Assembly (NCBI GenBank): GCA_016713665.1
Contig: JADJOR010000008.1
Span: 310,001-374,000 of the forward strand
Length of the DNA: 64,000 nt
Direction: 5' to 3'
From: Deltaproteobacteria bacterium
GTDB lineage: Bacteria; Myxococcota_A; UBA9160; UBA4427
The position numbers were made by a program, and so were the translations under genes. A model generated the notes under the pieces. That model was not told the DNA's origin. It saw only the letters and a program-made list of their open reading frames with translations, and made no database searches. Numbering within the stretch: the stretch's first letter is position 1; the number at the start of each line of letters is the position of its first letter. This document shows, in pieces, positions 1-9,518 of this stretch.

Positions 1-699
1 CGCGGGGATGCCGAACACGACGAGCGCGACTCCGGCGGCCACGTAGGCATGCAGGACGTCGAAGGGCGAGATCCCGCTGATCCACATCATCGTCGTCGTG
101 GTGTCGCCGACGACGCTGCCGGCGCCCCCGGCGTTCGACGCCGCGACGATCGCGGCGATGTAGCCGATGTGGACCTTCCGGTTGAAGACCGTCTGCGCCA
201 TCGCGCCACCGATCATGGCCGCGGCGATGTTGTCGAGGAACGACGAGAGCACGAAGACCATCACGAGCAGCGCGAAGCCGCCCTTCCAGTCGTCCGGCAG
301 ATAGTTGGGCAGGAGCTTCGGGACCTCGCTCTCCTCGAAGTGGTTGGCGAGGAGCGCGAAGCCCGTCAGCAGACAGAACAGGTTCACGATCACGACCCAT
401 TCGTGGCCGAGATGCGAGAAGAAACCGGCCACGCCCAGACCGTGCTTGAAGCTGCTGAAGAGGATGTTGTAGAGCACGACGGCCGTGAGGCCGGTCGCGG
501 CGACCTGCAGCGTGTAGTGATGGAAGAGGGCGACGCCGACGAGCGTCATGCCGAACAGGATGAAGTCGACGGGAATGCCGCCGATCATCGGGAGGGGCGG
601 TCGCTCGAATCCCTCGGCGAGCCCCGGCAGGGCGAAAAGCCCGATCGCCGCCACGACGACCGCGATGTGGATCGGACGCAGGGTCCAGAAACGAGGCAT
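1..699 (-). CDS. NhaD-like Na+/H+ antiporter, copy 1 (3' end cut off by window edge)
   Basis: This is the N-terminal 233 residues of an ion-transporter-superfamily permease (NhaD/ArsB/CitM type), probably an inner-membrane cation:proton antiporter. The ATG is preceded by AAGGAAG at good spacing. A hydrophobic signal-like segment (residues 10-28) is followed by several membrane helices, the conserved LDNIAAAMIGG helix (155-165) and a GGAGSVVGDTTTTMMW stretch (191-206). It is nearly identical to the complete gene at 1884-3254, with the DNA repeating at an offset of about 2,564 bases. The frame is open to the window edge, so truncation comes from the window and not from mutation. Specificity for sodium is inferred from the family. 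Confidence 0.85.
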   Translation of the reverse strand, partial: MPRFWTLRPIHIAVVVAAIGLFALPGLAEGFERPPLPMIGGIPVDFILFGMTLVGVALFHHYTLQVAATGLTAVVLYNILFSSFKHGLGVAGFFSHLGHEWVVIVNLFCLLTGFALLANHFEESEVPKLLPNYLPDDWKGGFALLVMVFVLSSFLDNIAAAMIGGAMAQTVFNRKVHIGYIAAIVAASNAGGAGSVVGDTTTTMMWISGISPFDVLHAYVAAGVALVVFGIPA

Positions 700-923
700 C
701 GCGGCTTCCTTCGATCTTTCGGAGCTTCGAGCTCTTCGATCACGCCAGGCGTGGGGAGGGCGGCGCAAACCATATCACGGGTTCTAAGGCCCGAAATGGC
801 CGATCGGTCGCATCGGCGCGAGCGTCGACGAAGTCCGGCCGAGTGGCGCGGGTTGGTCGGGCCATCCGATCGCGCACGGTGTCGCCACGGGAGAAAGGCG
901 TGTCCGCGCTCGGACCGCAGCCT

Positions 924-1742
924 TCAAGGCGAGCCGAGGCCGAGGCGCAGACCGGGCGGCGGCGGATCGACCGGCGGCCCGGCGAAGCACTGGGCGATCT
1001 CCATCCACGCCCGGGCGGCGGAGCCCGTCACGCGCAGGGAGGTATCGCGCACGTGGCGGACCTGTGTGACGGTGAGACAGAAGTCGAGCGCACTGCCCTC
1101 GATCCGCTCGTCCTCCTGCGGATCGTTGCAGGTCCATGTTTCTCCCGAGGGCGCCTCGAGTCGGACATGGGGGGGCGGGCCCGGCTGCTCGCGCCGCCGA
1201 TTGGCGAAGCAGAAGCCGTAGGTCCGCACGCCGATGACGACGACGTGGCGCAGGCGTGCGGTCGGCGTGCGCGGGCGTGCGAGCATGTCGTAGATCGCCT
1301 GGCCGTGGGCCCAGGTCTCCATCAAGCGGGCCGTCGCGAACATCGAGACCCCCATGTCGGGGCCGAACCAGGGAAGTCGTTGGCGCGGGTCGAGTCCGCC
1401 GAGCAGTCCGGCCAGCTCGACGGCCGACCGCTGCCAGGCGGTGAGCAGCGCGCTCGAATCGAGGTCCGCCGCCGTGCGTCGCGCCTGCTCGAGCGCACCC
1501 GCACCCGCCGCAACGTCTTCCTGCATCCGCCGGCGCGCGACGGCGAAGGCCTCGTTTCCGAGCACGGCCGCGCGCGCCAGGAGATCGGAATCATGGAGAT
1601 GGGCGACGATGTCGCGAGGGGTCCAGGCCTTGAAGAGCGTCGGACGGCCCCAGTCGTCTTCGGACAGACCGCGGAGCACCTCATGCAGCTCCGCCACCTC
1701 CGCCGCGAAATCGACGTGGACCGCCGGAATCATGTCGAGCAT
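924..1742 (-). CDS. TIGR03084-type MDMPI/DinB-like metal-binding protein
   Basis: This 272-residue protein belongs to the maleylpyruvate-isomerase-like (DinB-fold) family. Members are usually helical bundles that bind a divalent metal through histidines and act as thiol-dependent isomerases or transferases. The N-terminal four-helix region holds the likely ligands H48 and H50 (IVAHLHDSD) and H146 (ETWAHGQ). The C-terminal third is the SCP-like part usual for this subfamily. The subfamily resembles mycothiol-dependent enzymes, but nothing here shows that this organism makes mycothiol, so the thiol and substrate are unknown. The gene lies between the two antiporter copies on the same strand. 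An alternative ATG at 1733 is possible because no strong ribosome site decides the start. Confidence 0.75.
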   Translation of the reverse strand: MLDMIPAVHVDFAAEVAELHEVLRGLSEDDWGRPTLFKAWTPRDIVAHLHDSDLLARAAVLGNEAFAVARRRMQEDVAAGAGALEQARRTAADLDSSALLTAWQRSAVELAGLLGGLDPRQRLPWFGPDMGVSMFATARLMETWAHGQAIYDMLARPRTPTARLRHVVVIGVRTYGFCFANRRREQPGPPPHVRLEAPSGETWTCNDPQEDERIEGSALDFCLTVTQVRHVRDTSLRVTGSAARAWMEIAQCFAGPPVDPPPPGLRLGLGSP

Positions 1743-1883
1743 GGCGCCGCTCGGCGCGTCGCCGCTCCGACCGGATCGCGCTTCGATGCGCCCCGGCGAC
1801 CCGCCGGCGCGATCGGGCCCCGTCCCCGACGAGACCTCGGGCCAGCCGATGCCGCGCTTCTTCGGCGCCTCATCTCACGGCGA

Positions 1884-3254
1884 TCAGGGCGCCACGACGG
1901 CGGCCGAGTCGGCCTCGACGGTCGCATGGGACTCCACCGCAGGCGCGTGCCCGCTCGGCGTGGGATTCCATCCGATGAGGCCGAGCATCACGAAGAATCC
2001 GATCGCATAGCCGACGACCACGTACCAGCCGCTCGCGAGCCAACGTCCGACCGATTTCGCCTCGGGAAAGATGTTCGTGATCGCGACGCCCGCCGAGGAT
2101 CCGAACCAGATCATGGAGCCGCCGAATCCCACCGCGTAGGCAAGGAGCCCCCAGTCGTAGCCGCCCTGCTTGATGGCCAGCGCGGTGAGCGGGATGTTGT
2201 CGAAGACCGACGACAGGAACCCGAGACCGAAGGCCGTCTGCCAGGATGCGGCCGGCAGCTTCTCGACGGGCATCATCGTCGCCGAGAGAACCAGGGCGAG
2301 CAGGAAGCACGAGCCCTTCGCGGCCTCGGGCAGCAGGGACCAGGTCGGCTTGCGCCAGGGCGCCGTCGCCACGATCGCCGCCCAGACGGCGACGCCGATG
2401 AACGGGAACGATTCCGCCTTCTCGCCGAGGTTCATGTTGACGAAGACGTTCACCCCGATCGCCGCGGCCAGGATGACCCCGACGACGCCCATGCGGGCCC
2501 AGTCGATGTGGAGATTCGTCGGCGCATCCCTCAGGATCGGCGAGTGCTTGTGCTGCTTCAGGGCCGCCGGGATTCCGAATACGACGAGCGCAGCGCCCGC
2601 CGCGATGAACGCAGGCAGGACCGCGAAGGGCGATACGCCACTGATCCACATCATGGTCGTCGTGGTGTCGCCGACGACGCTGCCCGCGCCCCCGGCGTTC
2701 GACGCCGCGACGATCGCGGCGATGTAGCCGATGTGGACCTTCCGGTTGAAGACCGTCTGCGCGATCGCGCCACCGATCATGGCGGCGGCGATGTTGTCGA
2801 GGAACGAAGACAGGAAGAAGCACATCACGAGCAGGGCGAATCCGCCCTTCCAGTCGTCCGGCAGAAAGTTGGGCAGGAGCTTCGGGACCTCGCTCTCCTC
2901 GAAGTGGTTGGCGAGGAGCGCGAAGCCCGTCAGCAGACAGAACAGGTTCACGATCACGACCCATTCGTGGCCGAGATGCGAGAAGAAGCCCGCCACGCCC
3001 AGGCCGTGCTTGAAGCTGCTGAAGAAGACGTTGTAGAGCGTGATGGCCGTGAGGCCGGTCGCGGCGACCTGCAGCGTGTAGTGATGGAAGAGGGCGACGC
3101 CGACGAGCGTCATGCCGAACAGGATGAAGTCGACCGGAATGCCCGCGACCATCGGAAGCGGGGGACGCTCGAACGCCTCTGCCAACGCAGGATGAGCCAC
3201 GACCGTGAGCACCAGCCCGATCAGCAGTACCCGCCAGAACACGAAACGAGACAT
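1884..3254 (-). CDS. NhaD-like Na+/H+ antiporter, copy 2 (complete)
   Basis: This complete 456-residue inner-membrane permease belongs to the ion-transporter superfamily (NhaD/ArsB/CitM). The chosen ATG has AGGGGGAT upstream and gives a signal-like N-terminus ending near ALA-EAF. The two inverted structural repeats of the superfamily are visible: SSFLDNIAAAMIGG (149-162) in the N-half and SSVFDNIPLTALA (348-360) in the C-half. These discontinuous helices normally form the cation-binding core. The central loop (231-255) is polar. The last 25 residues are an Ala/Val/His-rich cytoplasmic tail. The first 230 residues match the partial gene at 1-699 almost throughout, with a three-residue length difference near the signal region. 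Substrate (Na+ or Li+) is inferred from family only. Confidence 0.85.
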   Translation of the reverse strand: MSRFVFWRVLLIGLVLTVVAHPALAEAFERPPLPMVAGIPVDFILFGMTLVGVALFHHYTLQVAATGLTAITLYNVFFSSFKHGLGVAGFFSHLGHEWVVIVNLFCLLTGFALLANHFEESEVPKLLPNFLPDDWKGGFALLVMCFFLSSFLDNIAAAMIGGAIAQTVFNRKVHIGYIAAIVAASNAGGAGSVVGDTTTTMMWISGVSPFAVLPAFIAAGAALVVFGIPAALKQHKHSPILRDAPTNLHIDWARMGVVGVILAAAIGVNVFVNMNLGEKAESFPFIGVAVWAAIVATAPWRKPTWSLLPEAAKGSCFLLALVLSATMMPVEKLPAASWQTAFGLGFLSSVFDNIPLTALAIKQGGYDWGLLAYAVGFGGSMIWFGSSAGVAITNIFPEAKSVGRWLASGWYVVVGYAIGFFVMLGLIGWNPTPSGHAPAVESHATVEADSAAVVAP

Positions 3255-3405
3255 CGACCATCCCCCTGACTTCCGACTGGTTCGGATTGAAGGTGCGAAC
3301 GGGCCGACGAGAGCCGGCCTCGACGGATCGTCCCCCCGTTTCGTGTCGCGCATCTACCGGACGAAATCAAGTCGGTCCTGGGCGATTCCCGTCGGATGCG
3401 CAGCG

Positions 3406-4419
3406 TCACGCGGACCGCAACGCCTCGAGGTACTTCGAACGCTCGGCCTCCGGCACGAACGAAAAAGAGCACAGAACCCGATCGACGAGGCCGGCGAAGC
3501 GCGCCGAAATCGCATCGGCCACCTTCTCCGGCGGGGCGACGATCGCGAAGGCTTCGAGCACCTCGTCGGTCACGAGGTCCCCCATCGCCTGCCACTCGCC
3601 GCGCTTCGAGAGCCGATTGAGCTCGGACTGCAGGTCGCCCCAGCCATGCACCTCGAGCACGCCGCGATAGGCGGGCGTCGAGCCGTAGAAGCCGATCTGC
3701 CGCGCGGTCGCCGTCCGCATCGCCTCCCATTCCCGCTCGTCGCTTCCGGTCACGACGAAGGCGGGATAGCAGAGCTCGACGGCGCTGCGCGGGCGCCCCG
3801 AGCGCTCGAGTCCGCGGGTCAGGGCGGGATGCGTCACCTCGCGCAGGTAGCGCGCGGTCGTGAAGGCGTGGACCAGCATGCCGTCTGCGACCTCGCCGAC
3901 GACCTCGGTCATCTTCGGACCGACCGCGGCGAGCACGACTCGCGGCGGCCCGTAGGGATTGTTCTTCGGGACGAACATCGGGGTCATCAGCGTATGGGTG
4001 TAGTGCTCGCCGCGGAACGCGAGCTTCTCGCCCTGGTACCAGCAGGCCCAGATCGCGCGCAGCGCGAGCACGAACTCCCGCATGCGGGGGGCGGGCTGCG
4101 ACCAGGGCATGCCGAAGCGCTTCGTGATGTGGGGCTTGATCTGGGAGCCGAGCCCGAGGATGAAGCGCCCCTTCGAGAAGGCCTGCAGGTCGTTCCCGAT
4201 CTGGGCGACGGTCATCGGATTGCGCGCGAAGGCGACCGCGATCGAGGTCATGAGCTCGATCCGCTGCGTGTGCTCGGCGGCCATCACGAGGGGCAGGAAC
4301 GGATCCGAGTCGATCTCGGCGGAGACGAGCGCGTCGAAGCCCTCGGCCTCGAGCGCCTTCGCCGAAGCGCCCACCTTCGCGAGATCCGACATGCCGACGA
4401 GACCCGAATCGACCTTCAT
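3406..4419 (-). CDS. LLM class F420-dependent oxidoreductase (TIGR03617-like)
   Basis: This 337-residue luciferase-like monooxygenase-fold protein resembles the F420-dependent TIM-barrel oxidoreductases rather than the flavin luciferases. It begins MKVDSGLVG and shows the family's early strands (FDALVSAEIDSDPFLPL), the AVAFARNPMTVA segment, FILGLGSQIKPHI and a late YGPPRVVLAAVGPKM. The ATG is chosen because GGGGAGGG lies upstream; a longer reading frame continues 5' without a better start. Such enzymes transfer hydride between reduced F420 and diverse, often lipid or isoprenoid, substrates. The divergent neighbour is an AtuA-type acyclic-terpene protein, which fits a lipid or terpenoid role, but the substrate is unknown. 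Confidence 0.85.
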   Translation of the reverse strand: MKVDSGLVGMSDLAKVGASAKALEAEGFDALVSAEIDSDPFLPLVMAAEHTQRIELMTSIAVAFARNPMTVAQIGNDLQAFSKGRFILGLGSQIKPHITKRFGMPWSQPAPRMREFVLALRAIWACWYQGEKLAFRGEHYTHTLMTPMFVPKNNPYGPPRVVLAAVGPKMTEVVGEVADGMLVHAFTTARYLREVTHPALTRGLERSGRPRSAVELCYPAFVVTGSDEREWEAMRTATARQIGFYGSTPAYRGVLEVHGWGDLQSELNRLSKRGEWQAMGDLVTDEVLEAFAIVAPPEKVADAISARFAGLVDRVLCSFSFVPEAERSKYLEALRSA

Positions 4420-4621
4420 GGCGCCCTCCCCGCTCCGGCGACACGATCGATCAGTCCGTCCCCCCGCGCAATCGGCCGGAAGGCCCGATCCAGCCCGGGC
4501 GTCGGGCCCGTCGGGACCCCATTCGCTTGATCCGCGTCGACCGAGCTGGTACGAAGTGTCGGTCCCGGGCGTGCTGGCCGCGGGCGCGATGCTAGTCGTT
4601 CCATCCGACAAGGAGGTCCGC

Positions 4622-6400
4622 GTGGCCCGACCGATCCGGATCGCCAACTGCTCGGGCTATTTCGGCGACCGGGCGACCGGCATGCGCGAGATGGTCGAGG
4701 GTGGGCCGATCGACGTCCTGACCGGCGACTGGCTCGCCGAGCTGACGATGCTGATCCTCGCGCGCACGCGCGCGAAGCGGAAGGGCGGCGGCTATGCGCG
4801 GACCTTCGTGACCCAGCTCGAGGAGGTCCTGGGCGCCTGCCTCGAGCGCGGGATCAAGATCGTGTCGAACGCGGGCGGTCTCGATCCCGACGGCTGTGCA
4901 GCCGAGATCCACGAGATCGCGACGCGCCTCGGCCTCTCGCCGAAGATCGCCTTCGTGCGCGGCGACGACCTGATGCCCCGCCTGCCCGAGCTCGTCGCGC
5001 GCGGCCTGCTGCGCCATTTCGAGACCGGGGAGCCGATCGCCGAGCCCTCTCGCTTCCTCACGGCCAACGCCTATCTCGGCTGCTTCGGCATCGTCGACGC
5101 CCTCGCCGGCGGCGCCGACATCGTCGTCACCGGCCGCGCGACCGACGCCGCCATCGTCTGCGGCCCCGCCGCCTGGCACCACGGCTGGCAACGGAGCGAC
5201 TGGGACGCGCTCGCGGGCGCGGTCGTGGCGGGCCACCTGATCGAATGCAGCAGCCAGGTGACCGGGGGCAACTACGCCTTCTTCCAGGAGGTGCCGGGCC
5301 TCGACCACATCGGCTTCCCCTGGGCCGAGATCGAAGCCGACGGCGCCTGCGTGATCGGCAAGCACGACGGCACCGGCGGGCAGGTCTCGCTCGGGACGGT
5401 GACCTCGCAGCTGCTCTACGAGATCGGCGGCCCCCGTTATTTCGGTCCCGACGTGACGGCGCGCTTCGACACGATCCGGCTCGAGGAGACGGGGCGCGAT
5501 CGTGTGCGGGTCTTCGGCGTGAAGGGCGAGCCGCCGCCCGACACGCTCAAGGTCTGCATGAACCGGAACGGGGGCTACCGCAACGACATGCGCGTCGCGG
5601 TCGCGGGCCTCGACGCCGTGGCGAAGGCGAAGGTCCTGGAATCCGCCTTCTGGCGCGCCTGCCCCTACGGCCCCGACGACTACCAGCAGGTCACGACGCG
5701 GCTGCTGCGGACGGAGAAGAGCGACCCGGCCTCGAACGAAGAGGCCCTCGCGGTCTGGCACGTCTGCGTCAAGGACCCCGACGAAGCGAAGGTCGGGCGC
5801 GCCTTCTCGAACGCCGTCGCCGAGCTCGCCCTCTCCTCGATCCCCGGCTTCTTCACCCTCGGCGGCGGCCCGACCGAGGCCCGTCCCTTCGGCGTCTACG
5901 AGCCTGCGCGCGTCCCGGCATCGCTCGTGCCCCAGGAGGTCGTGTTCGTCGGCGGCGGCGGAGTCGGCGGCGGTGCGGCACACCGGATCGATTCGGTCGC
6001 GCCGTCCGCCGGTCCGGTCGCGATCGAGCCGGCGCCGGGGCCGCAGGCGGCGGCGCCGGGCGGACCGACGCGCCGCGTGCCGATCGGCCTCGTCGTCGGG
6101 GCGCGCTCGGGGGACAAGGGCGGGAACGCGAACCTCGGAGTCTTCGCGCGCAGCGACGCCGCCTGGGCCTGGCTCGATGCGTTCCTCACGACCGCGCGCC
6201 TGCAGGCGCTGCTGCCCGAGCTCGGCGGCTTCGCGGTCGAGCGCCACCGCTTCCCGGCGCTGCGCAGCCTCAACTTCGTGGTCCACGGGCTGCTCGAGGA
6301 GGGCGTCGCCGCGGCGACGCGACAGGACGCGCAGGCGAAGAGCCTCGGCGAGTGGCTGCGGGCCCGGGCCGTCGACGTGCCGGAGGCGCTGCTGCGCTGA
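4622..6400 (+). CDS. AtuA-family acyclic terpene utilization protein with fused C-terminal domain
   Basis: This 592-residue AtuA/DUF1446-family protein may act in acyclic terpene or branched acyl-CoA breakdown; the reaction of AtuA is not settled. The GTG start is fixed by a perfect AAGGAGG five bases upstream. An upstream in-frame ATG at 4589 is less likely. The AtuA core (residues 1 to about 450) opens with IRIANCSGYFGDR and contains VSNAGGLDPDGCA and DIVVTGRATDAAIV. A Gly/Ala/Pro-rich linker leads to a separate ferredoxin-fold-like domain from about residue 486 (IGLVVGARSGDKGGNANLG). That domain is a separate small protein in other bacteria, so this is the fused form. It is divergent from the F420-type oxidoreductase. 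Confidence 0.85.
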   Translation: MARPIRIANCSGYFGDRATGMREMVEGGPIDVLTGDWLAELTMLILARTRAKRKGGGYARTFVTQLEEVLGACLERGIKIVSNAGGLDPDGCAAEIHEIATRLGLSPKIAFVRGDDLMPRLPELVARGLLRHFETGEPIAEPSRFLTANAYLGCFGIVDALAGGADIVVTGRATDAAIVCGPAAWHHGWQRSDWDALAGAVVAGHLIECSSQVTGGNYAFFQEVPGLDHIGFPWAEIEADGACVIGKHDGTGGQVSLGTVTSQLLYEIGGPRYFGPDVTARFDTIRLEETGRDRVRVFGVKGEPPPDTLKVCMNRNGGYRNDMRVAVAGLDAVAKAKVLESAFWRACPYGPDDYQQVTTRLLRTEKSDPASNEEALAVWHVCVKDPDEAKVGRAFSNAVAELALSSIPGFFTLGGGPTEARPFGVYEPARVPASLVPQEVVFVGGGGVGGGAAHRIDSVAPSAGPVAIEPAPGPQAAAPGGPTRRVPIGLVVGARSGDKGGNANLGVFARSDAAWAWLDAFLTTARLQALLPELGGFAVERHRFPALRSLNFVVHGLLEEGVAAATRQDAQAKSLGEWLRARAVDVPEALLR

Positions 6401-6469
6401 GGGTCTCGGCGGCTCGTTCGCGCGGCCCCTCGGCCCCCCGGCTCGGCATCCGCGCGGCGGATCGCCCGC

Positions 6470-7891
6470 TCAGCCGCGCAGGCGCGTCTCGGCGGGGATC
6501 AGACGCTGGTCGTCGTCGGGATTCACGAGCTCGACGTCGCCCTCGACGACGACGCCGCCGCCGAAGCGGAAGTCGCCGCGGATCGAGAGCCGCCGGCAAT
6601 CGCGCAGCGACGGAGCCCCCTCTTCGAAGCGCGCCTCGAAGTCGGCGATCGCCGAGTAGAACCGCGGATCGAGCTCGATCACACGCCGGCGATTCGCCTC
6701 GGGATTCCTGGCCACGAGCCGCGAGTCCGCCGCGAGCTCGTAGGCGTCGGACCAGAGCACGAGCAGATCACTCGTCGTCTTGACCGGAGCAAAACGCTCA
6801 CGCGGCACCACGATCGCCTGGGCCCCCTCGAAGTACTCGATCGCCGAGCCCATCGCCGTCTCGAGCTGATAGCAGCGCGGGCTCGAGGGATCGTCCGGCG
6901 AGACCCGCTTCTCGTTGCGGATGACGGGCAGCGGCAGGCCCTCCGGCGACTCCGTCAGCGCGCGGGCCAGCGCGTCGAGGTCGAGCCAGAGGTTGTTGGT
7001 GTTGAAATAATGGTGGCGCTCGATGTCCTGGAAGGCCGGCAGATCCTCGGGCGCACACTGCGCCGTCTCCCGCAGCACGAGCCGCCCGTCGCGCCGGGCG
7101 AGGTGGCCCCCCTTGCGATCGGCCGGCGTGCGCGGCGCGACCTCCATCGCGAAGGGCAGTCCCGTCTCGGCGAACCAGCCGAGCAATCGCAGATCGAGGG
7201 TCGCGCCGAGATTGTCGGCGTTCGACACGAACACATGACGGAAGCCGTTGCCGCGCAGCATCTCGAGCATGCCCGAGCTCGCGAGCGCGATGTAGAGGTC
7301 GCCGTGGCCGGGGGGACACCACTCGAGGGACGGGTCCGCCGGCCACTCGACCGGCCGCCCGGTCTCGGCATCGATGCGCGGGACCTTGTGCTGCACGAAA
7401 TCGAGGGGGACCTGCTTCTCGAGCTCGGGGTGGACGAGCAGGGCCGCCAGCGAGTCGTCCCGCGTGCGATAGCTGTTCATCAGGACGAGCGGCAGATCGA
7501 CCTTGAGGCGCGCGCGCTGATGGAGCACCTGGCGCGCGATGAGATCGAGGAAGCTGATCCCCGGTCGGACGGGCAGCAGGCTCTTCGCCTTCGAGAGCCC
7601 CATGCTGGTCCCGAGACCCCCGTTCAGCTTGAGGACGACGGCGCGGGAAGCCGCACGCCGGCCCGCCGCCTCGAAGCGCTCGAGGCTCGCGAGCTCGGGC
7701 AGCGTCGCGACGGGCTCGATCGAGGCCTCCGGGACGACGGTCGCCCCGCCCTCGGCGACGAAACGCAGGTTTCGCAGGAAGGCCCGGGTCGCGATCTCGG
7801 GCAGCTTCTCCCGGCGCATGCGCTCCGCGAAGCGGCCGAGGGCCGCGACGTCGAGCTTCGAGCCCCCGCTCTTCCCGTTCTGCGCCGCCAA
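6470..7891 (-). CDS. UTP--glucose-1-phosphate uridylyltransferase (UDPGP family)
   Basis: This cytoplasmic enzyme should make UDP-glucose from UTP and glucose-1-phosphate for cell-surface polysaccharide and glycolipid synthesis. The 473 residues belong to the eukaryotic-like UDPGP family, which is unrelated in detail to GalU. The nucleotide loop LNGGLGTSMG (89-98) is followed by a conserved Lys at 101. Further family signatures are PLVLMNSYRTRDDS, CPPGHGDLYIAL, HVFVSNADNLGA and NTNNLWLDL. The length suits the family, which ends in a left-handed beta-helix (here RGDFRFGGGVVVEGDVELVNP). The last residues are polar. It is convergent with the AtuA gene and divergent from the sulfotransferase. Confidence 0.9.
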   Translation of the reverse strand: MAAQNGKSGGSKLDVAALGRFAERMRREKLPEIATRAFLRNLRFVAEGGATVVPEASIEPVATLPELASLERFEAAGRRAASRAVVLKLNGGLGTSMGLSKAKSLLPVRPGISFLDLIARQVLHQRARLKVDLPLVLMNSYRTRDDSLAALLVHPELEKQVPLDFVQHKVPRIDAETGRPVEWPADPSLEWCPPGHGDLYIALASSGMLEMLRGNGFRHVFVSNADNLGATLDLRLLGWFAETGLPFAMEVAPRTPADRKGGHLARRDGRLVLRETAQCAPEDLPAFQDIERHHYFNTNNLWLDLDALARALTESPEGLPLPVIRNEKRVSPDDPSSPRCYQLETAMGSAIEYFEGAQAIVVPRERFAPVKTTSDLLVLWSDAYELAADSRLVARNPEANRRRVIELDPRFYSAIADFEARFEEGAPSLRDCRRLSIRGDFRFGGGVVVEGDVELVNPDDDQRLIPAETRLRG

Positions 7892-8108
7892 ATCCGCCCC
7901 CGCTGCGCGCCCGCTCCGGGCGCCCGCCCGAACACCGGCTCCGACCGATCCGCCGATCCCCCCGGCCCGAGCTGGAACCCGTTTCGACCGATCCAGTTCG
8001 ATGCTTGCGCCCGAACTGGGTCACCGCGCCCCCCGATCGGGGTCGCCTCGACTGCCGGTCCGGCGCCGCCAAGGCTAGCGTTCGGGGGATTTCACCAGGA
8101 GAAATGCC

Positions 8109-9368
8109 GTGGCTGGCCGGGCGATCCGCATCGAAGACCTGAGACATCCGATCCTCGACGAGGGCCAGAAGGCCGCGCTCGCCTTCGGTGAGAGCCAGAA
8201 GGTCGAGCTGTCGGTCCCGGCCATCCTCGCCGCCGCCGCCGAGCAGACGGGCCTCGACGACTTCGGCCCGACCGACTTCCACGAGCGCCTCGCCCTCTGG
8301 CTCGCCGAGGCCGACGACGACCCCAATCGCACGGGCTTCGGCCGCCTGATCCACTACAACGACTGCGTCCGCTACGCCTCGACGCGGCTGCGCATCCGCG
8401 ACCTCCTGAAGCAGCACCCCGAGATCCACGACCAGAAGATCAACCAGCCGATCATCGTGATCGGATTGCCGCGCTCCGGGACGACCCATCTCGTCAACCT
8501 GATCGCCTCCGACCAGCGCCTGCGCTCGATGCCGCTCTGGGAGGGCCAGGAGCCGGTGCCCGATCCGAGGGAGAAGCCCGGACCCGACGGCAAGGATCCC
8601 CGCTGGCACCGCTGCAACGCCATCTGGGAGCGGATGCGCGCCGCCTCACCGCTCCTCTCGTCGATGCACCCGATGGAGCCCGATCACATCCACGAGGAGC
8701 TCGAGTTCCTGCTCCCCGACTTCACCAGCTACAACCTCGACTGGGTCGTGCGCGCTCCGCGCTGGCGCGACTACTACCTGGCCCACGACCAGACGCCCCA
8801 CTACCAGGGCGCGCTGCTCACGGGGCTCAAGATCCTGCAGTGGTTCAAGCCGCGGGAGCGCTGGGTGCTCAAGTGTCCGCAGCACCTCGAGCAGATCGGG
8901 CCCCTGATGAAGACCTTCCCGGACGCGACGATCGTCCGGACCCACCGCGACCCGATCTCGGTCCTGCAATCCGCCATCACGATGCAGACCTACGCCGCCC
9001 GGACCAGCTACAGGTCGACCGACCCCGAGTGGTACCGCGACTACTGGCACGACCGGATCCGGCGCCTGCTCGAGGCCTCGGTCCGCGACCGCGGGCTGCT
9101 GCCGAAGGACCGGACCGTCGACGTCTACTTCGACCGCTTCATGAAGGACGACATCGGGACGGTCGAGCGCATCTACGCCGCGGCCGGCTTCCCGATGACC
9201 GACGCCGCCCGCGCCCAGCTCGCGGCCTACGTGAAGGCCCATCCGCGGGGCAAGGAAGGCCAGGTCGTCTACGACCTGCGCAAGGACTTCGGCGCCGAGC
9301 CCGAGCAGCTCCGCGAGGCCTTCCGCTTCTACTTCGACGCCTTCGACGTCAAGATCGAAGTGCGTTAG
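8109..9368 (+). CDS. Sulfotransferase family protein
   Basis: This 419-residue PAPS-dependent sulfotransferase-fold protein (Sulfotransfer_3 type) would move sulfate from 3'-phosphoadenylyl sulfate to a hydroxyl group, often on a lipid or glycan. The 5'-phosphosulfate loop GLPRSGTTH is at 119-127, and the 3'-phosphate-binding stretch RTHRDPISVLQS begins near 277. The N-terminal 110 residues form the acidic helical cap common in this bacterial group. The GTG start follows AGGAGAA; the nearby ATG at 8104 is in another frame. Sulfotransferases of this kind are abundant in lipid-degrading and sponge-associated bacteria. The acceptor cannot be read from the sequence. A structured inverted repeat follows the stop codon. 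Confidence 0.88.
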   Translation: MAGRAIRIEDLRHPILDEGQKAALAFGESQKVELSVPAILAAAAEQTGLDDFGPTDFHERLALWLAEADDDPNRTGFGRLIHYNDCVRYASTRLRIRDLLKQHPEIHDQKINQPIIVIGLPRSGTTHLVNLIASDQRLRSMPLWEGQEPVPDPREKPGPDGKDPRWHRCNAIWERMRAASPLLSSMHPMEPDHIHEELEFLLPDFTSYNLDWVVRAPRWRDYYLAHDQTPHYQGALLTGLKILQWFKPRERWVLKCPQHLEQIGPLMKTFPDATIVRTHRDPISVLQSAITMQTYAARTSYRSTDPEWYRDYWHDRIRRLLEASVRDRGLLPKDRTVDVYFDRFMKDDIGTVERIYAAAGFPMTDAARAQLAAYVKAHPRGKEGQVVYDLRKDFGAEPEQLREAFRFYFDAFDVKIEVR

Positions 9369-9518
9369 GCCGAGCACGGGGTCCGAGAGGAGCACCATGC
9401 CGCGTGCCCGGTGGGGGGCTCGTTGCGCCTGTCACTCTCGGATTCCACGCTCGAGCCGGGTCTGAACAACAGAAGGAGAAGCGAGCCGAGGCCGGGGTGC
9501 GATGGCGTCCCGAGTGCA

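Noticed and set aside
49..1221. A plus-strand open frame across the first antiporter copy
   Set aside because: The minus strand carries the real membrane protein; the plus translation is charged repeats without a domain.
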